This document shows positions 36,153 through 45,150 of a stretch of 64,000 nt of DNA, one piece after another (within the stretch, counting starts at the first letter, position 1; each line of letters starts with the position of its first letter). The position numbers were made by a program, and so were the translations under genes. The notes below the pieces were generated by a model. It had not been told where the DNA came from, did not search any database, and worked only from the letters and a program-made list of their open reading frames with translations. Source of the stretch: an uncultured Fidelibacterota bacterium (lineage in GTDB: Bacteria; Fidelibacterota; Marinisomatia; Marinisomatales; TCS55); the NCBI GenBank assembly GCA_902615915.1, contig CACMQQ010000005.1, positions 33,513-97,512 on the forward strand, in the 5' to 3' direction.

Positions 36153-37022
36153 TCAATCAAAATGATAAGTTAGATTTAATAGTGGCAATGGGACGGACTC
36201 TCCAACAGAGCCTATTTCAAAAAAACCACCAAAATCTACTGAAAAATCTCTACCAATAAAACGTAATGAGGACATGAAAGGAATCATAGAAAAATCTTCA
36301 ATTTCAGGGGGTAGCCAAAATTCAGAAACAAGTGCAAATCGATTTGATAATCTTATATTTGAAGCAAATACTATAATTGGTTGTTCGGAAAACTCCCAAT
36401 CTGATTCATAGCGAAAATAACCAAATCCGTAAATCAAAGATGCATGAGTAAATTTATTTCCAATTGTTCCACCTCCAAATAAGAACCCAGTACCGAAATT
36501 AGTGCTTGGTATAGAAACATACATCATACCAGTTGTTAATTGAGCTGGTCCTAGATTTGGCAATGAAAATTTGCCAGATATAACGTAAGGCATATCTTGA
36601 AAAGCCATACCTGGAAAAATAAGACCACCTATTTGAAATGAAAAATTGTTGGTAAATCCTCTATTATAGGATGGAAAAAAAATACACCAATTTCGACAAT
36701 ACGATTTATTATGTTCAATTGGGAAAGCAGACGGTGTAAAGATATATAGGCTATTGTTTTTATCGGCTCTTCTTATTTTGCCGTCAATATAAATTGCATC
36801 TAACTTTTTTAAACTTGTTACGGAGTTTTTTGATATTTCAATTTTATTCCCGCTTGCGGTTTCTAATGTATAGGAAATATCTGTTTCCTTAATAATAGTG
36901 CCAACAAAAATATTACCATCATTTGTTTCAATCTCAATTTTATCAATTTGTTGGGATATTTGAAATGAACTGAGGGTTATTGCTAAAAAAGATAATAATT
37001 TGTAAATAAAAATTTTTTTCAT
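36153..37022 (-). CDS. Hypothetical exported protein, probable beta-barrel
   Basis: 289 residues. A signal peptide (about 1-22) is followed by a small SH3/LSM-like segment (IEIETNDGNIFVGTIIKETD, ending about residue 70) seen at the front of many FCB outer-membrane proteins. The remainder has Gly/aromatic-rich alternating strands (FGTGFLFGGGTIGNKF, LIYGFGYFRY) and ends LLNLTYHFD, with Phe near the C-terminus, typical of a barrel recognised by BAM. Function unknown. Confidence 0.7.
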   Translation of the reverse strand: MKKIFIYKLLSFLAITLSSFQISQQIDKIEIETNDGNIFVGTIIKETDISYTLETASGNKIEISKNSVTSLKKLDAIYIDGKIRRADKNNSLYIFTPSAFPIEHNKSYCRNWCIFFPSYNRGFTNNFSFQIGGLIFPGMAFQDMPYVISGKFSLPNLGPAQLTTGMMYVSIPSTNFGTGFLFGGGTIGNKFTHASLIYGFGYFRYESDWEFSEQPIIVFASNIRLSNRFALVSEFWLPPEIEDFSMIPFMSSLRFIGRDFSVDFGGFFEIGSVGESVPLPLLNLTYHFD

Positions 37023-37102
37023 TGAAGTGTTATAATAATTTCAAACATTTAAAAAAATACAATTAATAAATCAATAATAATAAATAAAAAAAAGGTTAAG
37101 CA

Positions 37103-37321
37103 ATGAAAATAAAATGGATTGGTATATCTATAATTAGTTTGCTATTAATTGGAATGGGTTTGTCAATTTTAGGTGAAGCAATAATATTAAAAAACAATGA
37201 CAAATCTTATTTTACAATGGGTACTTTAGCCTTGATAATAATTAATAGCGGCTTATGTATTTTAGGTGAAGCAATAATATTAAGGATACAATTAATTGAA
37301 AAAAATCTAGTTAAAAAATAG
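37103..37321 (+). CDS. Small membrane protein with internal repeat (72 aa)
   Basis: Two membrane helices, each ending in the same sequence: LSILGEAIILK (about 20-30) and LCILGEAIILR (about 51-61). That suggests an internal duplication of a helix-plus-Glu unit. AAGG at 37092-37095 precedes ATG 37103. It diverges from the beta-barrel gene and converges, with 11 nt overlap, on another small membrane protein gene. I recognise no family. Confidence 0.6.
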   Translation: MKIKWIGISIISLLLIGMGLSILGEAIILKNNDKSYFTMGTLALIIINSGLCILGEAIILRIQLIEKNLVKK

Positions 37322-37505
37322 TAGTATAAACTGCAAACATAAAAAAAGATATAAATAAAATTGTAACAATAGTATCAACAAAAACATTGAGTGAGGTAAA
37401 AATAGACCTGCCTCTTCTTCTTATCAAATCTAAAAGAGATGCACCAGCAACGGCAATGATCATACCTGCCCCGAAATAAGTAATTAACTGTTCAAAATTG
37501 TACAT
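37311..37505 (-). CDS. Small membrane protein (64 aa)
   Basis: Two hydrophobic helices (about 8-24, AGMIIAVAGASLLDL, and 42-62) separated by a very basic loop LIRRRGRSIF, giving a clear positive-inside hairpin. GGAG lies 8 nt before the ATG on the minus strand, one of the better ribosome binding sites here. Its 3' end overlaps the converging 72-aa gene by 11 nt. No family recognised. Confidence 0.6.
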   Translation of the reverse strand: MYNFEQLITYFGAGMIIAVAGASLLDLIRRRGRSIFTSLNVFVDTIVTILFISFFMFAVYTTIF

Positions 37506-37668
37506 AAAGACTCCATCTTTTTCTTAAAAATTATATTTTTTAAATTAAAACTTTTATTTAATCATAAGCCATAAACTGAATTATAATTGAAGTTAAGTAT
37601 ATTATTAATTAATTCAAATGGGTTTTGATAATCGGATATGCGGAAATATATATGATTATAATATACCA

Positions 37669-39249
37669 TCAATTTACCCTTAAAAGTTCATGACCTGTTG
37701 TAAAATCATTAATCCCATCATCTTTAATTTCTATAATTCTAGTAGCTAAAGATGATATAAATTCTCTATCATGGCTAGAAAAAATTAAAGTACCATCAAA
37801 TCTGCTTAAGCCAAGATTCAATGATTCAATCGTTTCTATATCAAGATGATTTGTTGGTTCGTCCAAAATAATGACATTGGGACGCTGAAGTAAAATCTTG
37901 CCAAAAATCATACGTCTTTTTTCGCCGCCAGATAACACTTTGATAGATTTATCAATATGATCTTGTGAAAAAAGAAGGCGACCCAACGTTCCCCTTATTG
38001 ATTGCATATCATCATCCTTTTGAGCCCATTGCTTCATCCAATTAATTAAGGTTAAGTCTTGATTAAACTCCATATTATGATTTTGAGAAAAGTAACCAAT
38101 ATTAACATTTTTGTTCCAATTGATTTTACCTGAATCAATTTTTATATTTTGAACCAAAGATTCTAAAAGTGTGGTTTTGCCAATTCCGTTTTTGCCAATT
38201 ACAGCTATTCTTTCACCATTTTCAACATTTAATGAAAAGTTATTAATGACCTTTAGTTCATCATAATTTTTTTCAAGACCTTCAACTTCCAAAACCGAAT
38301 TATATATTTTTTTTTCTTGATTAAATTTAATAAAAGGATAAACTCTGGATGATTTTTTTACTTCAGCTAATTTAATTTTTTTCAATTGGTTTGCTCGTGA
38401 AGTGGCTTGCTTAGCCTTTGAAGCATTTGCTGAAAATCTTCTTACAAAGGATTCTAACTCTTTTATTTTTGCTTCTTTTTTGATGTTCTCATTGATAAGC
38501 AATGAGCGTGACAATTCAGATTCGACCATAAACGAATCATAATTTCCAGAATAAAGGTGAAGACCTCCATAGTCTAAGTCAACCATATGAGTGCATACAT
38601 TATTAAGAAAGTGCCTATCGTGTGAAATGATGACCATCAAACTATTTCGCATTTTTAACGTTTTTTCAAGCCAAGTTATTGTATCTAAATCTAAATTATT
38701 AGTTGGCTCATCAAGCAGCATTATATCTGGATCACCAAATAATGCTTGAGCCAAAAGTACCTTCAATTTTTTTTCTGGTGAAATTTCTGACATTTTCATA
38801 TCATGTTCATCATTTTCAATTCCTAAACCAACAAGTAATTCACCAGCATTTGATTCAGCGCTATACCCATCGATATCAGCAAATTCAAGCTCAAGCTCAG
38901 CCACTTTAATACCTTCCTCTTCTGTCATTGATTCAAGTGAATATATTCTTTCTCGTTCAGATTTAATATCCCAGAGTTTTTTATGTCCCATCATTACACA
39001 GTCAATAATTTTATACTTTTCAAAAGCGTATTGATCTTGCGAAAGCAATGAAACTCTATGATCTTTTTGTATGCTTACTGTTCCAGAGCTTGGCTCTAAA
39101 TCTCCAGAAAGCACATTCATAAAGGTAGACTTACCAGAACCATTAGCTCCAATAAGGCCATAGACATTACCTTTGCTAAATGTAATTGAAATGTCTTCAA
39201 ATAAAGGTTTTTTACCAAATTGTACAGTGATATTATTTGTAGTAATCAT
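37669..39249 (-). CDS. ABC-F ATPase, YbiT-like
   Basis: 526 residues, two ABC domains and no membrane part. The first Walker A is GLIGANGSGKST and the second is AVIGKNGIGKTT; Walker B is DIMLLDEPTNNLDLDT and VIILDEPTNHLDIET. The inter-domain linker RFSANASKAKQATSRANQ is diagnostic of YbiT. The first signature motif is degenerate (MSEISPEKKLKV), as in E. coli YbiT (MSEVAPGWKLRV), so this is a family trait. ABC-F proteins act at the ribosomal E site. Confidence 0.92.
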   Translation of the reverse strand: MITTNNITVQFGKKPLFEDISITFSKGNVYGLIGANGSGKSTFMNVLSGDLEPSSGTVSIQKDHRVSLLSQDQYAFEKYKIIDCVMMGHKKLWDIKSERERIYSLESMTEEEGIKVAELELEFADIDGYSAESNAGELLVGLGIENDEHDMKMSEISPEKKLKVLLAQALFGDPDIMLLDEPTNNLDLDTITWLEKTLKMRNSLMVIISHDRHFLNNVCTHMVDLDYGGLHLYSGNYDSFMVESELSRSLLINENIKKEAKIKELESFVRRFSANASKAKQATSRANQLKKIKLAEVKKSSRVYPFIKFNQEKKIYNSVLEVEGLEKNYDELKVINNFSLNVENGERIAVIGKNGIGKTTLLESLVQNIKIDSGKINWNKNVNIGYFSQNHNMEFNQDLTLINWMKQWAQKDDDMQSIRGTLGRLLFSQDHIDKSIKVLSGGEKRRMIFGKILLQRPNVIILDEPTNHLDIETIESLNLGLSRFDGTLIFSSHDREFISSLATRIIEIKDDGINDFTTGHELLRVN

Positions 39250-39329
39250 TATTATAATTGAATTATTTCTGAAGGAAAATTAGTATATATATAAGATATA
39301 ATTTAGTCTTATAATTACATTTTGATTCT

Positions 39330-39989
39330 ATGTTTCTAAGTATAAAAAAGATTCCAAAAACAACTTGGTCGTCAAACGATTCATTGAGTTATAGACCAAA
39401 ATTAAAGACATTTGCATACCTATGTCTTGGGCTTTTTATTTATGGGCTAGGTTCATCAATGCTTATTCATTCAAATATTGAGAATGCTCCATGGGTTGTT
39501 CTAGCTGAAGGAATGTCTAGGAAATTGGATTTGTCAATTGGAGGAGCTACTTTTTTTATCAGTTTGATTGTTTTATTGATATGGATTCCACTTAAACAAA
39601 AACCTGGAGTTGGTACTTTGATGAATTCGATAATAATTTCAATTGTTATGGATCTTTCAACTACATTTTTAAATTTTTTATCAACCCACTTCTTGATCAA
39701 TTTTTTAACTGTCCTAATTGGCGTACTATTAGCGGGAATAGGAATTGGTATTTATTTGATCGCTAATTTAGGTCCTGGACCTCGAGATGGATTAATGACA
39801 GGACTGCAAAAAAATTCTCAATATCCAATTTCTGTAATAAGAATATTTATTGAAACATCAGTTGTAATCATAGGATTTATCTTAGGGGGTACAGTGGGTA
39901 TAGCTACAATGTTATTTGCAGCTGGTATAGGACCATCCGTGGCGCTTGGATTGAAAATAGTAAAATTGATTAATTCTATGAAAAGGTAA
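39330..39989 (+). CDS. YczE/YitT-like membrane protein
   Basis: 219 residues, about five or six membrane segments. FAYLCLGLFIYGLGSSMLIHS, with APWVVLAEGMSRKLDLSIG, and the conserved LIANLGPGPRDGLMTGL loop match the YczE/YyaS group. No transport activity is established for them. It diverges from the ABC-F gene, with 80 bp between, and runs toward tRNA-Pro. Confidence 0.8.
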   Translation: MFLSIKKIPKTTWSSNDSLSYRPKLKTFAYLCLGLFIYGLGSSMLIHSNIENAPWVVLAEGMSRKLDLSIGGATFFISLIVLLIWIPLKQKPGVGTLMNSIIISIVMDLSTTFLNFLSTHFLINFLTVLIGVLLAGIGIGIYLIANLGPGPRDGLMTGLQKNSQYPISVIRIFIETSVVIIGFILGGTVGIATMLFAAGIGPSVALGLKIVKLINSMKR

Positions 39990-40000
39990 TATAAAAATTG

Positions 40001-40074
40001 TCGGAGCGACAGGATTTGAACCTGCGACCCCGTGCACCCCATGCACGTGCGCTACCGGGCTGCGCCACGCTCCG
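40001..40074 (-). tRNA. tRNA-Pro (GGG)
   Basis: 74-nt cloverleaf on the minus strand. The acceptor CGGAGCG pairs with CGCTCCG, discriminator A. The anticodon stem CGTGC/GCACG encloses loop ATGGGGT (anticodon GGG). The T arm is GCAGG-TTCAAAT-CCTGT. CCA is not encoded. It follows the MerR gene by 4 nt on the same strand, so the two may share a transcript. Confidence 0.97.
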
Positions 40075-40078
40075 ATAA

Positions 40079-40435
40079 TTATTTTACATTATCAAGAATT
40101 GATTTTAACTCAGTTCTGATCTTGTGTAGAAATTTAATATCTATATCATTACTATCAACCAAAACTTGTTCAGAACTTTGCTCAGGCTCTACATTGTTTG
40201 GCATAGATAGAACATGACGAGCTCCATCAATAGTAAATTTTTGATTATACAATAGATCTTTTATCTTAAGTATTATATCAATATCTTTTTGTCTGTAAGT
40301 TCGATTGCCCGCTTTATTTTTAACAGGACTTAATTGCTTGAATTCTGTTTCCCAATATCTTAAAACGTATTGTTTCAATTCAGTGATCTTACTGACCTCA
40401 CCAATAGAGTAATATAATTTTTTAATTGAATTCAT
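40079..40435 (-). CDS. MerR-family transcriptional regulator
   Basis: 118 residues. The N-terminal winged helix-turn-helix reads LYYSIGEVSKITELKQYVLR, then YWETEFKQLSPVKNKAGNR and TYRQKDIDIILKIKDLLY. This is the CarA/MlrA-like 'cognate of HspR' branch and lacks metal-binding cysteines. The short C-terminus may dimerise (VDSNDIDIKFLHKIRTELKS). A 13-bp perfect inverted repeat lies 28-67 nt upstream of the start, a candidate autoregulatory site. The effector is unknown. Confidence 0.9.
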   Translation of the reverse strand: MNSIKKLYYSIGEVSKITELKQYVLRYWETEFKQLSPVKNKAGNRTYRQKDIDIILKIKDLLYNQKFTIDGARHVLSMPNNVEPEQSSEQVLVDSNDIDIKFLHKIRTELKSILDNVK

Positions 40436-40462
40436 TTATTAAAAAGTATTGAAGTTAAACTA

Positions 40463-40502
40463 ATACTTTAATATAAATGAAAAATCTAATATATTAAAGT
40501 AT
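40463..40502. repeat. 13-bp inverted repeat upstream of merR-like gene
   Basis: ATACTTTAATATA (40463-40475) and TATATTAAAGTAT (40490-40502) are perfect inverted copies separated by 14 nt. They lie in the 119-bp gap between the aminotransferase stop and the MerR start. They contain the TACTTTAAT/ATTAAAGTA arms also found at 19242-19260 and 54752-54783. Candidate operator or promoter element; a weak terminator for the aminotransferase is the alternative, but no T-run follows. Confidence 0.5.
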
Positions 40503-40554
40503 ATTTGTTACAATATTCATATTTAAGCTAAAAAGTTAAAGTAATTATTTAAGA

Positions 40555-41763
40555 TTAATTTAAGAAACTGTCTATTCTATCAAAAACATCATTCAATATC
40601 TTCATAGACGGTAAGAAAACAATTCTAAAATGTCCTTTTCCATATTCTGATGAAAACCCTGAGCCGTGCACTGCTAAAACATGTTTTTCTTTTAATAATG
40701 ATAGAACAAACGATTTATCATTGTTACACCACTTTTCATCAGTCAACTTAACGAACATATAAAAAGCTCCTTGTGGTGGCTGAACAGAAAGACCGCGGAT
40801 AGAATTAATTCGATCAACACATTGATCGCTACGCTCCTTGATACTGTTCAAGTATGACTTCATCCAATCTTCGTTTTCTAATAAACCTGCTGCGTAACCA
40901 TATTGTGCAGGTGTGGAAGGGCAAAGTCTAGATCTTAACAGCTTTTCTACTCCATCTCTAATATTGGATAAATTATTATTAGGATCATGAAATGCCATAT
41001 ACCCCACTCTCCATCCAGGTGCATAATAAACCTTCGAGACACCATTTAGTGTTATAACAGGTGTTTTCTCAGATCTTGCTGCAATACTAAAATGATCGTT
41101 ATTAAAATTTAAGCGATCATAGATTTCATCAGATATAATAGTGCAATTATCGTAATCAGAAACTATATTTAAAATCTCTACGATTTCACTTTCTTTTAGA
41201 ACATTTCCTGTTGGGTTATTAGGGTTTATGAGAACTAAAAGTTTAACACGATCATTCATTTTAGATTTCAAATCATCTAAATCAATTGACCAATCTCTTT
41301 CGCCATCCAATTTATATTCAACGGTCTCACCTCCAAACATTTGAGGATATGCTAGATATGGAGGGTAATGTGGACCAGGCGCAAGAACTTGATCACCATC
41401 CTCTAAGAAGGTTGCAAATAATAATAATAATGCTTCAGTAACACCTGTAGTAACATAAACATCATTATCAGAGCAATTCCATCCACCATTGGCTTTATTT
41501 TTTTCATTCTGAGATATAGCATAACGCAGGTCTGGGATTCCATAAGAATGAGAGTAGCCATTTATTTGATCATTTAAAGCTTTTTTATATGCTTCAATCA
41601 TGTGGTTTGGTGTTGGAAGGCCGGGATAAGCTAGAGGATCTCCTAAATTTAGCTTAATTATCTGATGGCCTTTTTTTTCTAATATGTCAGCAGGAACAAC
41701 CACATCGCGAATTGCATATTCAATCTTGGATGCTCTTTCTGAAGCTTTGAAAACATTGTTCAT
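40555..41763 (-). CDS. Class I/II aminotransferase (AlaA-like)
   Basis: 402 residues, fold-type I PLP aminotransferase. INPNNPTGNVLKESEI and IISDEIYDRLNF hold the Asn and Asp/Tyr of the PLP pocket. The PLP lysine is in LNGVSKVYYAPGWRVGY, and the C-terminal substrate Arg is in KGHFRIVFLP. The N-terminus (IEYAIRDVVVPADIL, then IIKLNLGDP) resembles AlaA-type alanine/valine transaminases. The exact amino-donor preference is inferred, not shown. It lies 10 nt downstream of pnp on the same strand. Confidence 0.88.
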   Translation of the reverse strand: MNNVFKASERASKIEYAIRDVVVPADILEKKGHQIIKLNLGDPLAYPGLPTPNHMIEAYKKALNDQINGYSHSYGIPDLRYAISQNEKNKANGGWNCSDNDVYVTTGVTEALLLLFATFLEDGDQVLAPGPHYPPYLAYPQMFGGETVEYKLDGERDWSIDLDDLKSKMNDRVKLLVLINPNNPTGNVLKESEIVEILNIVSDYDNCTIISDEIYDRLNFNNDHFSIAARSEKTPVITLNGVSKVYYAPGWRVGYMAFHDPNNNLSNIRDGVEKLLRSRLCPSTPAQYGYAAGLLENEDWMKSYLNSIKERSDQCVDRINSIRGLSVQPPQGAFYMFVKLTDEKWCNNDKSFVLSLLKEKHVLAVHGSGFSSEYGKGHFRIVFLPSMKILNDVFDRIDSFLN

Positions 41764-41772
41764 TTTTTGGAA

Positions 41773-43920
41773 TTAGTTTCTTTTGTTATATCTCTTCTTG
41801 TTATTTCTGCTCCTGTTGTCTCTCTTTGGTCTTTCTACATAGCCTTCGGGCTTTTCAAGTAAGGCTTTTCTGCTAAAATCAAATCTTCCTTGATCGTCAA
41901 CTTTTATTAGTTTGACTCTAACTTTGTCGCCTGTTTTAACAACGTCTTCAACTTTTTCTACCCTGCTCCATTCTAATTCTGAGATATGTATCAACCCTTC
42001 TCTACCAGGTGCAAACTCCACAAATGCTCCAAAAGTCATTAATCTGGTAATTGTACCGTCGAACTCCATACCTTCCTCAGGTTCCATCGTCATGGATCTA
42101 ATAACTTCAATAGCGTCTTTACATCTTTGAAGGTCTAAACTTGCTGCGGTTACAATTCCATCATCATCCACGTTGATATCGCACTCTGTATCAGCAATAA
42201 TTTTCTTAATATTTTTTCCACCAGGTCCAATTAAAGCTCCTATTTTATCTGGATTAATTTGTAAAGACAATACTTTAGGAGCGTATTTTGACATCTCCAT
42301 TGGTTCGGGAACAGCTTCGTACATTGTGTCTAATATATGATTTCTACCTTCTTTCGCTTGTTTTAAAGCTTCTTCCATCAAATCAAAGGATATTCCATCG
42401 ATCTTAAGATCTAATTGAATGGCAGATATACCATCTCTTGTGCCAGCAACTTTGAAATCCATATCGCCAAGGTGGTCTTCTGCTCCAAGAATGTCACTTA
42501 ATATAGCATACCTTTCACCATCTTTAATTAATCCCATAGCAATACCTGCCACATGCCCTTTAGTTGGTGCACCAGCATGCATCAATGCAAGTGAGCCACC
42601 ACAAACTGAAGCCATAGATGAAGAGCCGTTTGATTCTGTAATTTCAGAAACCAATCTAATCGTATAAGGAAAATCATCGTAATCTGGAAGTATCTCTTTA
42701 ACTGCTCTTTCCGCTAAGTTCCCATGACCGACTTCTCTTCTACTTGTAAAACCAATTCTTCCTACTTCTCCAACACAATAAGGTGGAAAGTTATAATGAA
42801 GCATAAATTTTTTCTTATAATCTTCATCCATTGTATCGATAATTTGCTCATCGCTGGGTGTTCCCATAGTCAAGACAACAATAGCCTGTGTTTCACCTCT
42901 TGTAAACAACGCTGAACCATGGGTTCTTGCAAAAATACCAGTATCAATAGTTATAGGTCTAATATCAGTGGTCGATCGACCGTCAGATCTAACTTTTGCC
43001 GATAATATTTGTTCACGAAAGGCGGTCTTGAGTAGAGAGTCGATAGATGATTTGATTATTTTTTCATTTTCAGGAAAACTTTCTGTTAGTGAATCCTGTG
43101 CTTCTTCGTGAATAACTGATATAGCATTTTGTCTTTCGATCTTATCTGAAATTTTAATTGCATTGTCAATTTTTACAGAAACTAACTTTTCAACCGCTTT
43201 TTCTATTTCACTATTATCTTCTTCAGGTGGAGCTTCTCTTTTAATAATATCAAGTTCGGAAACTAATTTGTTCTGTAAGGCAATTAATTCTTTTATAGGT
43301 CCATGGGCAAACTTTAAAGCATCTAAAAATTCTTCTTCAGTTATTAATTTTGCTTCTCCTTCAACCATGACAATGGTAGAATCATTTCCAGAAACAATTA
43401 TTTCCATGTCAGATGAAGCCATTTGTTCTCGTGTTGGATTTACAATAAAATTATTGTCTACCCTGCCTACTCTAACAGTCGCAATAGGGCCAGCAAAGGG
43501 GATATCTGATACCATTAGAGCAGCTGAAGCGCCAACACCTGCAAGTACATCTGCCATATTTTCACCATCACTTGACATGGCTGTTACAATGACTTGGGTT
43601 TCATATTTAAAAGATTTAGGGAATAGAGGTCTTAATGGCCTATCAGTTAATCTACTTGTTAATATTTCGTGCTCTGAAGGTCTTGCTTCTCTTTTGAAAA
43701 AACCTCCGGGTATCTTGCCTCCAGCATAATGTCTCTCTCTATATTCAACTTGTAATGGGAAAAAATCAATATCCTCTCTCATTCCTTTTGCAGCATTTAC
43801 TGCAACCAAAACAGATGTTTCTCCATGCGTAACTATAACTGATCCTGCAGACTGTCTAGCAACTTTACCAGTTTCAATTGAGAAAGAACTGCCATTAATT
43901 AAAATTTCTTGTTTTATCAT
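41773..43920 (-). CDS. pnp: Polyribonucleotide nucleotidyltransferase (PNPase)
   Basis: 715 residues. Two RNase-PH domains (VLVAVNAAKGMREDIDFFP; later FARTHGSALFTRGETQAIV) are separated by an all-helical segment. A KH domain (IGALIGPGGKNIKKI) and an S1 domain (TRLMTFGAFVEFAPGREG) follow, with a basic tail RSRNNKKRYNKRN. The enzyme degrades RNA 3' to 5' with phosphate. The rpsO-pnp order is conserved; the gap is 14 nt. Confidence 0.97.
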   Translation of the reverse strand: MIKQEILINGSSFSIETGKVARQSAGSVIVTHGETSVLVAVNAAKGMREDIDFFPLQVEYRERHYAGGKIPGGFFKREARPSEHEILTSRLTDRPLRPLFPKSFKYETQVIVTAMSSDGENMADVLAGVGASAALMVSDIPFAGPIATVRVGRVDNNFIVNPTREQMASSDMEIIVSGNDSTIVMVEGEAKLITEEEFLDALKFAHGPIKELIALQNKLVSELDIIKREAPPEEDNSEIEKAVEKLVSVKIDNAIKISDKIERQNAISVIHEEAQDSLTESFPENEKIIKSSIDSLLKTAFREQILSAKVRSDGRSTTDIRPITIDTGIFARTHGSALFTRGETQAIVVLTMGTPSDEQIIDTMDEDYKKKFMLHYNFPPYCVGEVGRIGFTSRREVGHGNLAERAVKEILPDYDDFPYTIRLVSEITESNGSSSMASVCGGSLALMHAGAPTKGHVAGIAMGLIKDGERYAILSDILGAEDHLGDMDFKVAGTRDGISAIQLDLKIDGISFDLMEEALKQAKEGRNHILDTMYEAVPEPMEMSKYAPKVLSLQINPDKIGALIGPGGKNIKKIIADTECDINVDDDGIVTAASLDLQRCKDAIEVIRSMTMEPEEGMEFDGTITRLMTFGAFVEFAPGREGLIHISELEWSRVEKVEDVVKTGDKVRVKLIKVDDQGRFDFSRKALLEKPEGYVERPKRDNRSRNNKKRYNKRN

Positions 43921-43934
43921 TTTATTCCTTTTTC

Positions 43935-44210
43935 CTAATTCCTACGAATAGATAGTTCTAGAGTAATTTTTACGTAAGAGTCCGGATTGGTTCTTCTTAA
44001 GTATTTCAACAGCTTTCTTCTTTCTGCGACTAGCATAACTAAACCTCTTCTAGAATGGTTATCCTTTTTGTGCGTTTTTGCATGCTCGGTTAAATATTGT
44101 ATTCTGTTTGTCAATAAAGCAATTTGAACTTCGCTCGAGCCAGTATCCTTATCATCTTTTCCATATTTCTTTATCGTTGCTTGTATTTGTTCTTTAGTTA
44201 ATGTCATCAT
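43935..44210 (-). CDS. rpsO: 30S ribosomal protein S15
   Basis: 91 residues (90 if the second Met is used). Signatures: DTGSSEVQIALLTNRIQYLT, HKKDNHSRRGLVMLVAERR and LLKYLRRTNPDSY. It binds the 16S rRNA central domain. It overlaps ribF by 17 nt and precedes pnp, the usual order at the end of the nusA-infB operon. Confidence 0.97.
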   Translation of the reverse strand: MMTLTKEQIQATIKKYGKDDKDTGSSEVQIALLTNRIQYLTEHAKTHKKDNHSRRGLVMLVAERRKLLKYLRRTNPDSYVKITLELSIRRN

Positions 44211-45150
44211 GTATCCTTTTGTACTTCTGCATCAGATCTATGCAGGTTTTTTTATCTTTCTTTATATGTTCTGTTAATTCTTTTGTATTTGAAAACTTTC
44301 TTTCATCTCTTAATCTATCTAAAAATTCAATCTTTATTTTTTTATTATAGATATCTTTTCTTGGAAACTCAAAAAAATGGGCTTCCATAACAAATTGTTC
44401 CCCATTAAAGGTGGGACGATATCCTAAATTACACATTCCATAGTAATTATTGCTATTAATCGTTCCAGAAATAAAATAAACACCAGACATTGGAATTAAT
44501 TGATTTTTTTCAACAGGAATAAAATTAGCTGTTGGAAAACCTAAACTACTTCCTCTTCCTGAGCCAGAAACAACAATTGCATCAAAACCATAGAATCTAT
44601 TTAAATAATCACTAGCCAATGAAACTTCTCCATTTGTAATCAACTCCCTAATAAGTGAGCTTGAAACAGTTTTATCTTCATATTTTACTGGATCCAATAC
44701 TTCTAAATTAAAATTAAAGTTTTTAGAAAAATTTTTTAGAAACGATGAAGTTCCTTCTCTATTTTTCCCAAAATGGTGATCATATCCAATTATTATTTTT
44801 TGAGGATTGAAATAATTTAATACAATGTTATTTAAAAAATCTGAAGCAGTAACATTTGCAAAGGAATTATTAAAAGAAATAATTAAAACATAATCAAATC
44901 CATAGGTTTCAAAAATTTTTAATTTCTCTTCTAGGCTCATTAAACTTTTTAAACCATCTGCTTTTTTTAAAATATTTCGAGGGTGTGGATAATATGTAAT
45001 TAATGCTTGAGCATCATTGGTTTGAATTGCTTGATCTGATATGGATTTAAATAACTGTTGATGGCCTAAATGACAACCATCAAATGTCCCCATTGTTAAA
45101 AAACAATTGCTAATTTTTTTTATTTTTTTTAAGTCTTTATAAACTTCCAT
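44194..45150 (-). CDS. ribF: Bifunctional riboflavin kinase / FAD synthetase
   Basis: 318 residues. The N-terminal nucleotidyltransferase domain has MGTFDGCHLGHQQLF (adenylylation site) and IIIGYDHHFGKNREG. The C-terminal flavokinase domain has GRGSSLGFPTANF, YFISGTI and a C-terminal KIKIEFLDRLRDERKFSN. It makes FMN and FAD from riboflavin. It overlaps truB by 22 nt and rpsO by 17 nt. Confidence 0.96.
   Translation of the reverse strand: MEVYKDLKKIKKISNCFLTMGTFDGCHLGHQQLFKSISDQAIQTNDAQALITYYPHPRNILKKADGLKSLMSLEEKLKIFETYGFDYVLIISFNNSFANVTASDFLNNIVLNYFNPQKIIIGYDHHFGKNREGTSSFLKNFSKNFNFNLEVLDPVKYEDKTVSSSLIRELITNGEVSLASDYLNRFYGFDAIVVSGSGRGSSLGFPTANFIPVEKNQLIPMSGVYFISGTINSNNYYGMCNLGYRPTFNGEQFVMEAHFFEFPRKDIYNKKIKIEFLDRLRDERKFSNTKELTEHIKKDKKTCIDLMQKYKRIHDDIN

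Noticed and set aside
38720..38800. Mutated ABC signature (MSEISPEKKLKV) as sign of a defective ATPase
   Set aside because: The YbiT subfamily normally has this degenerate first signature.
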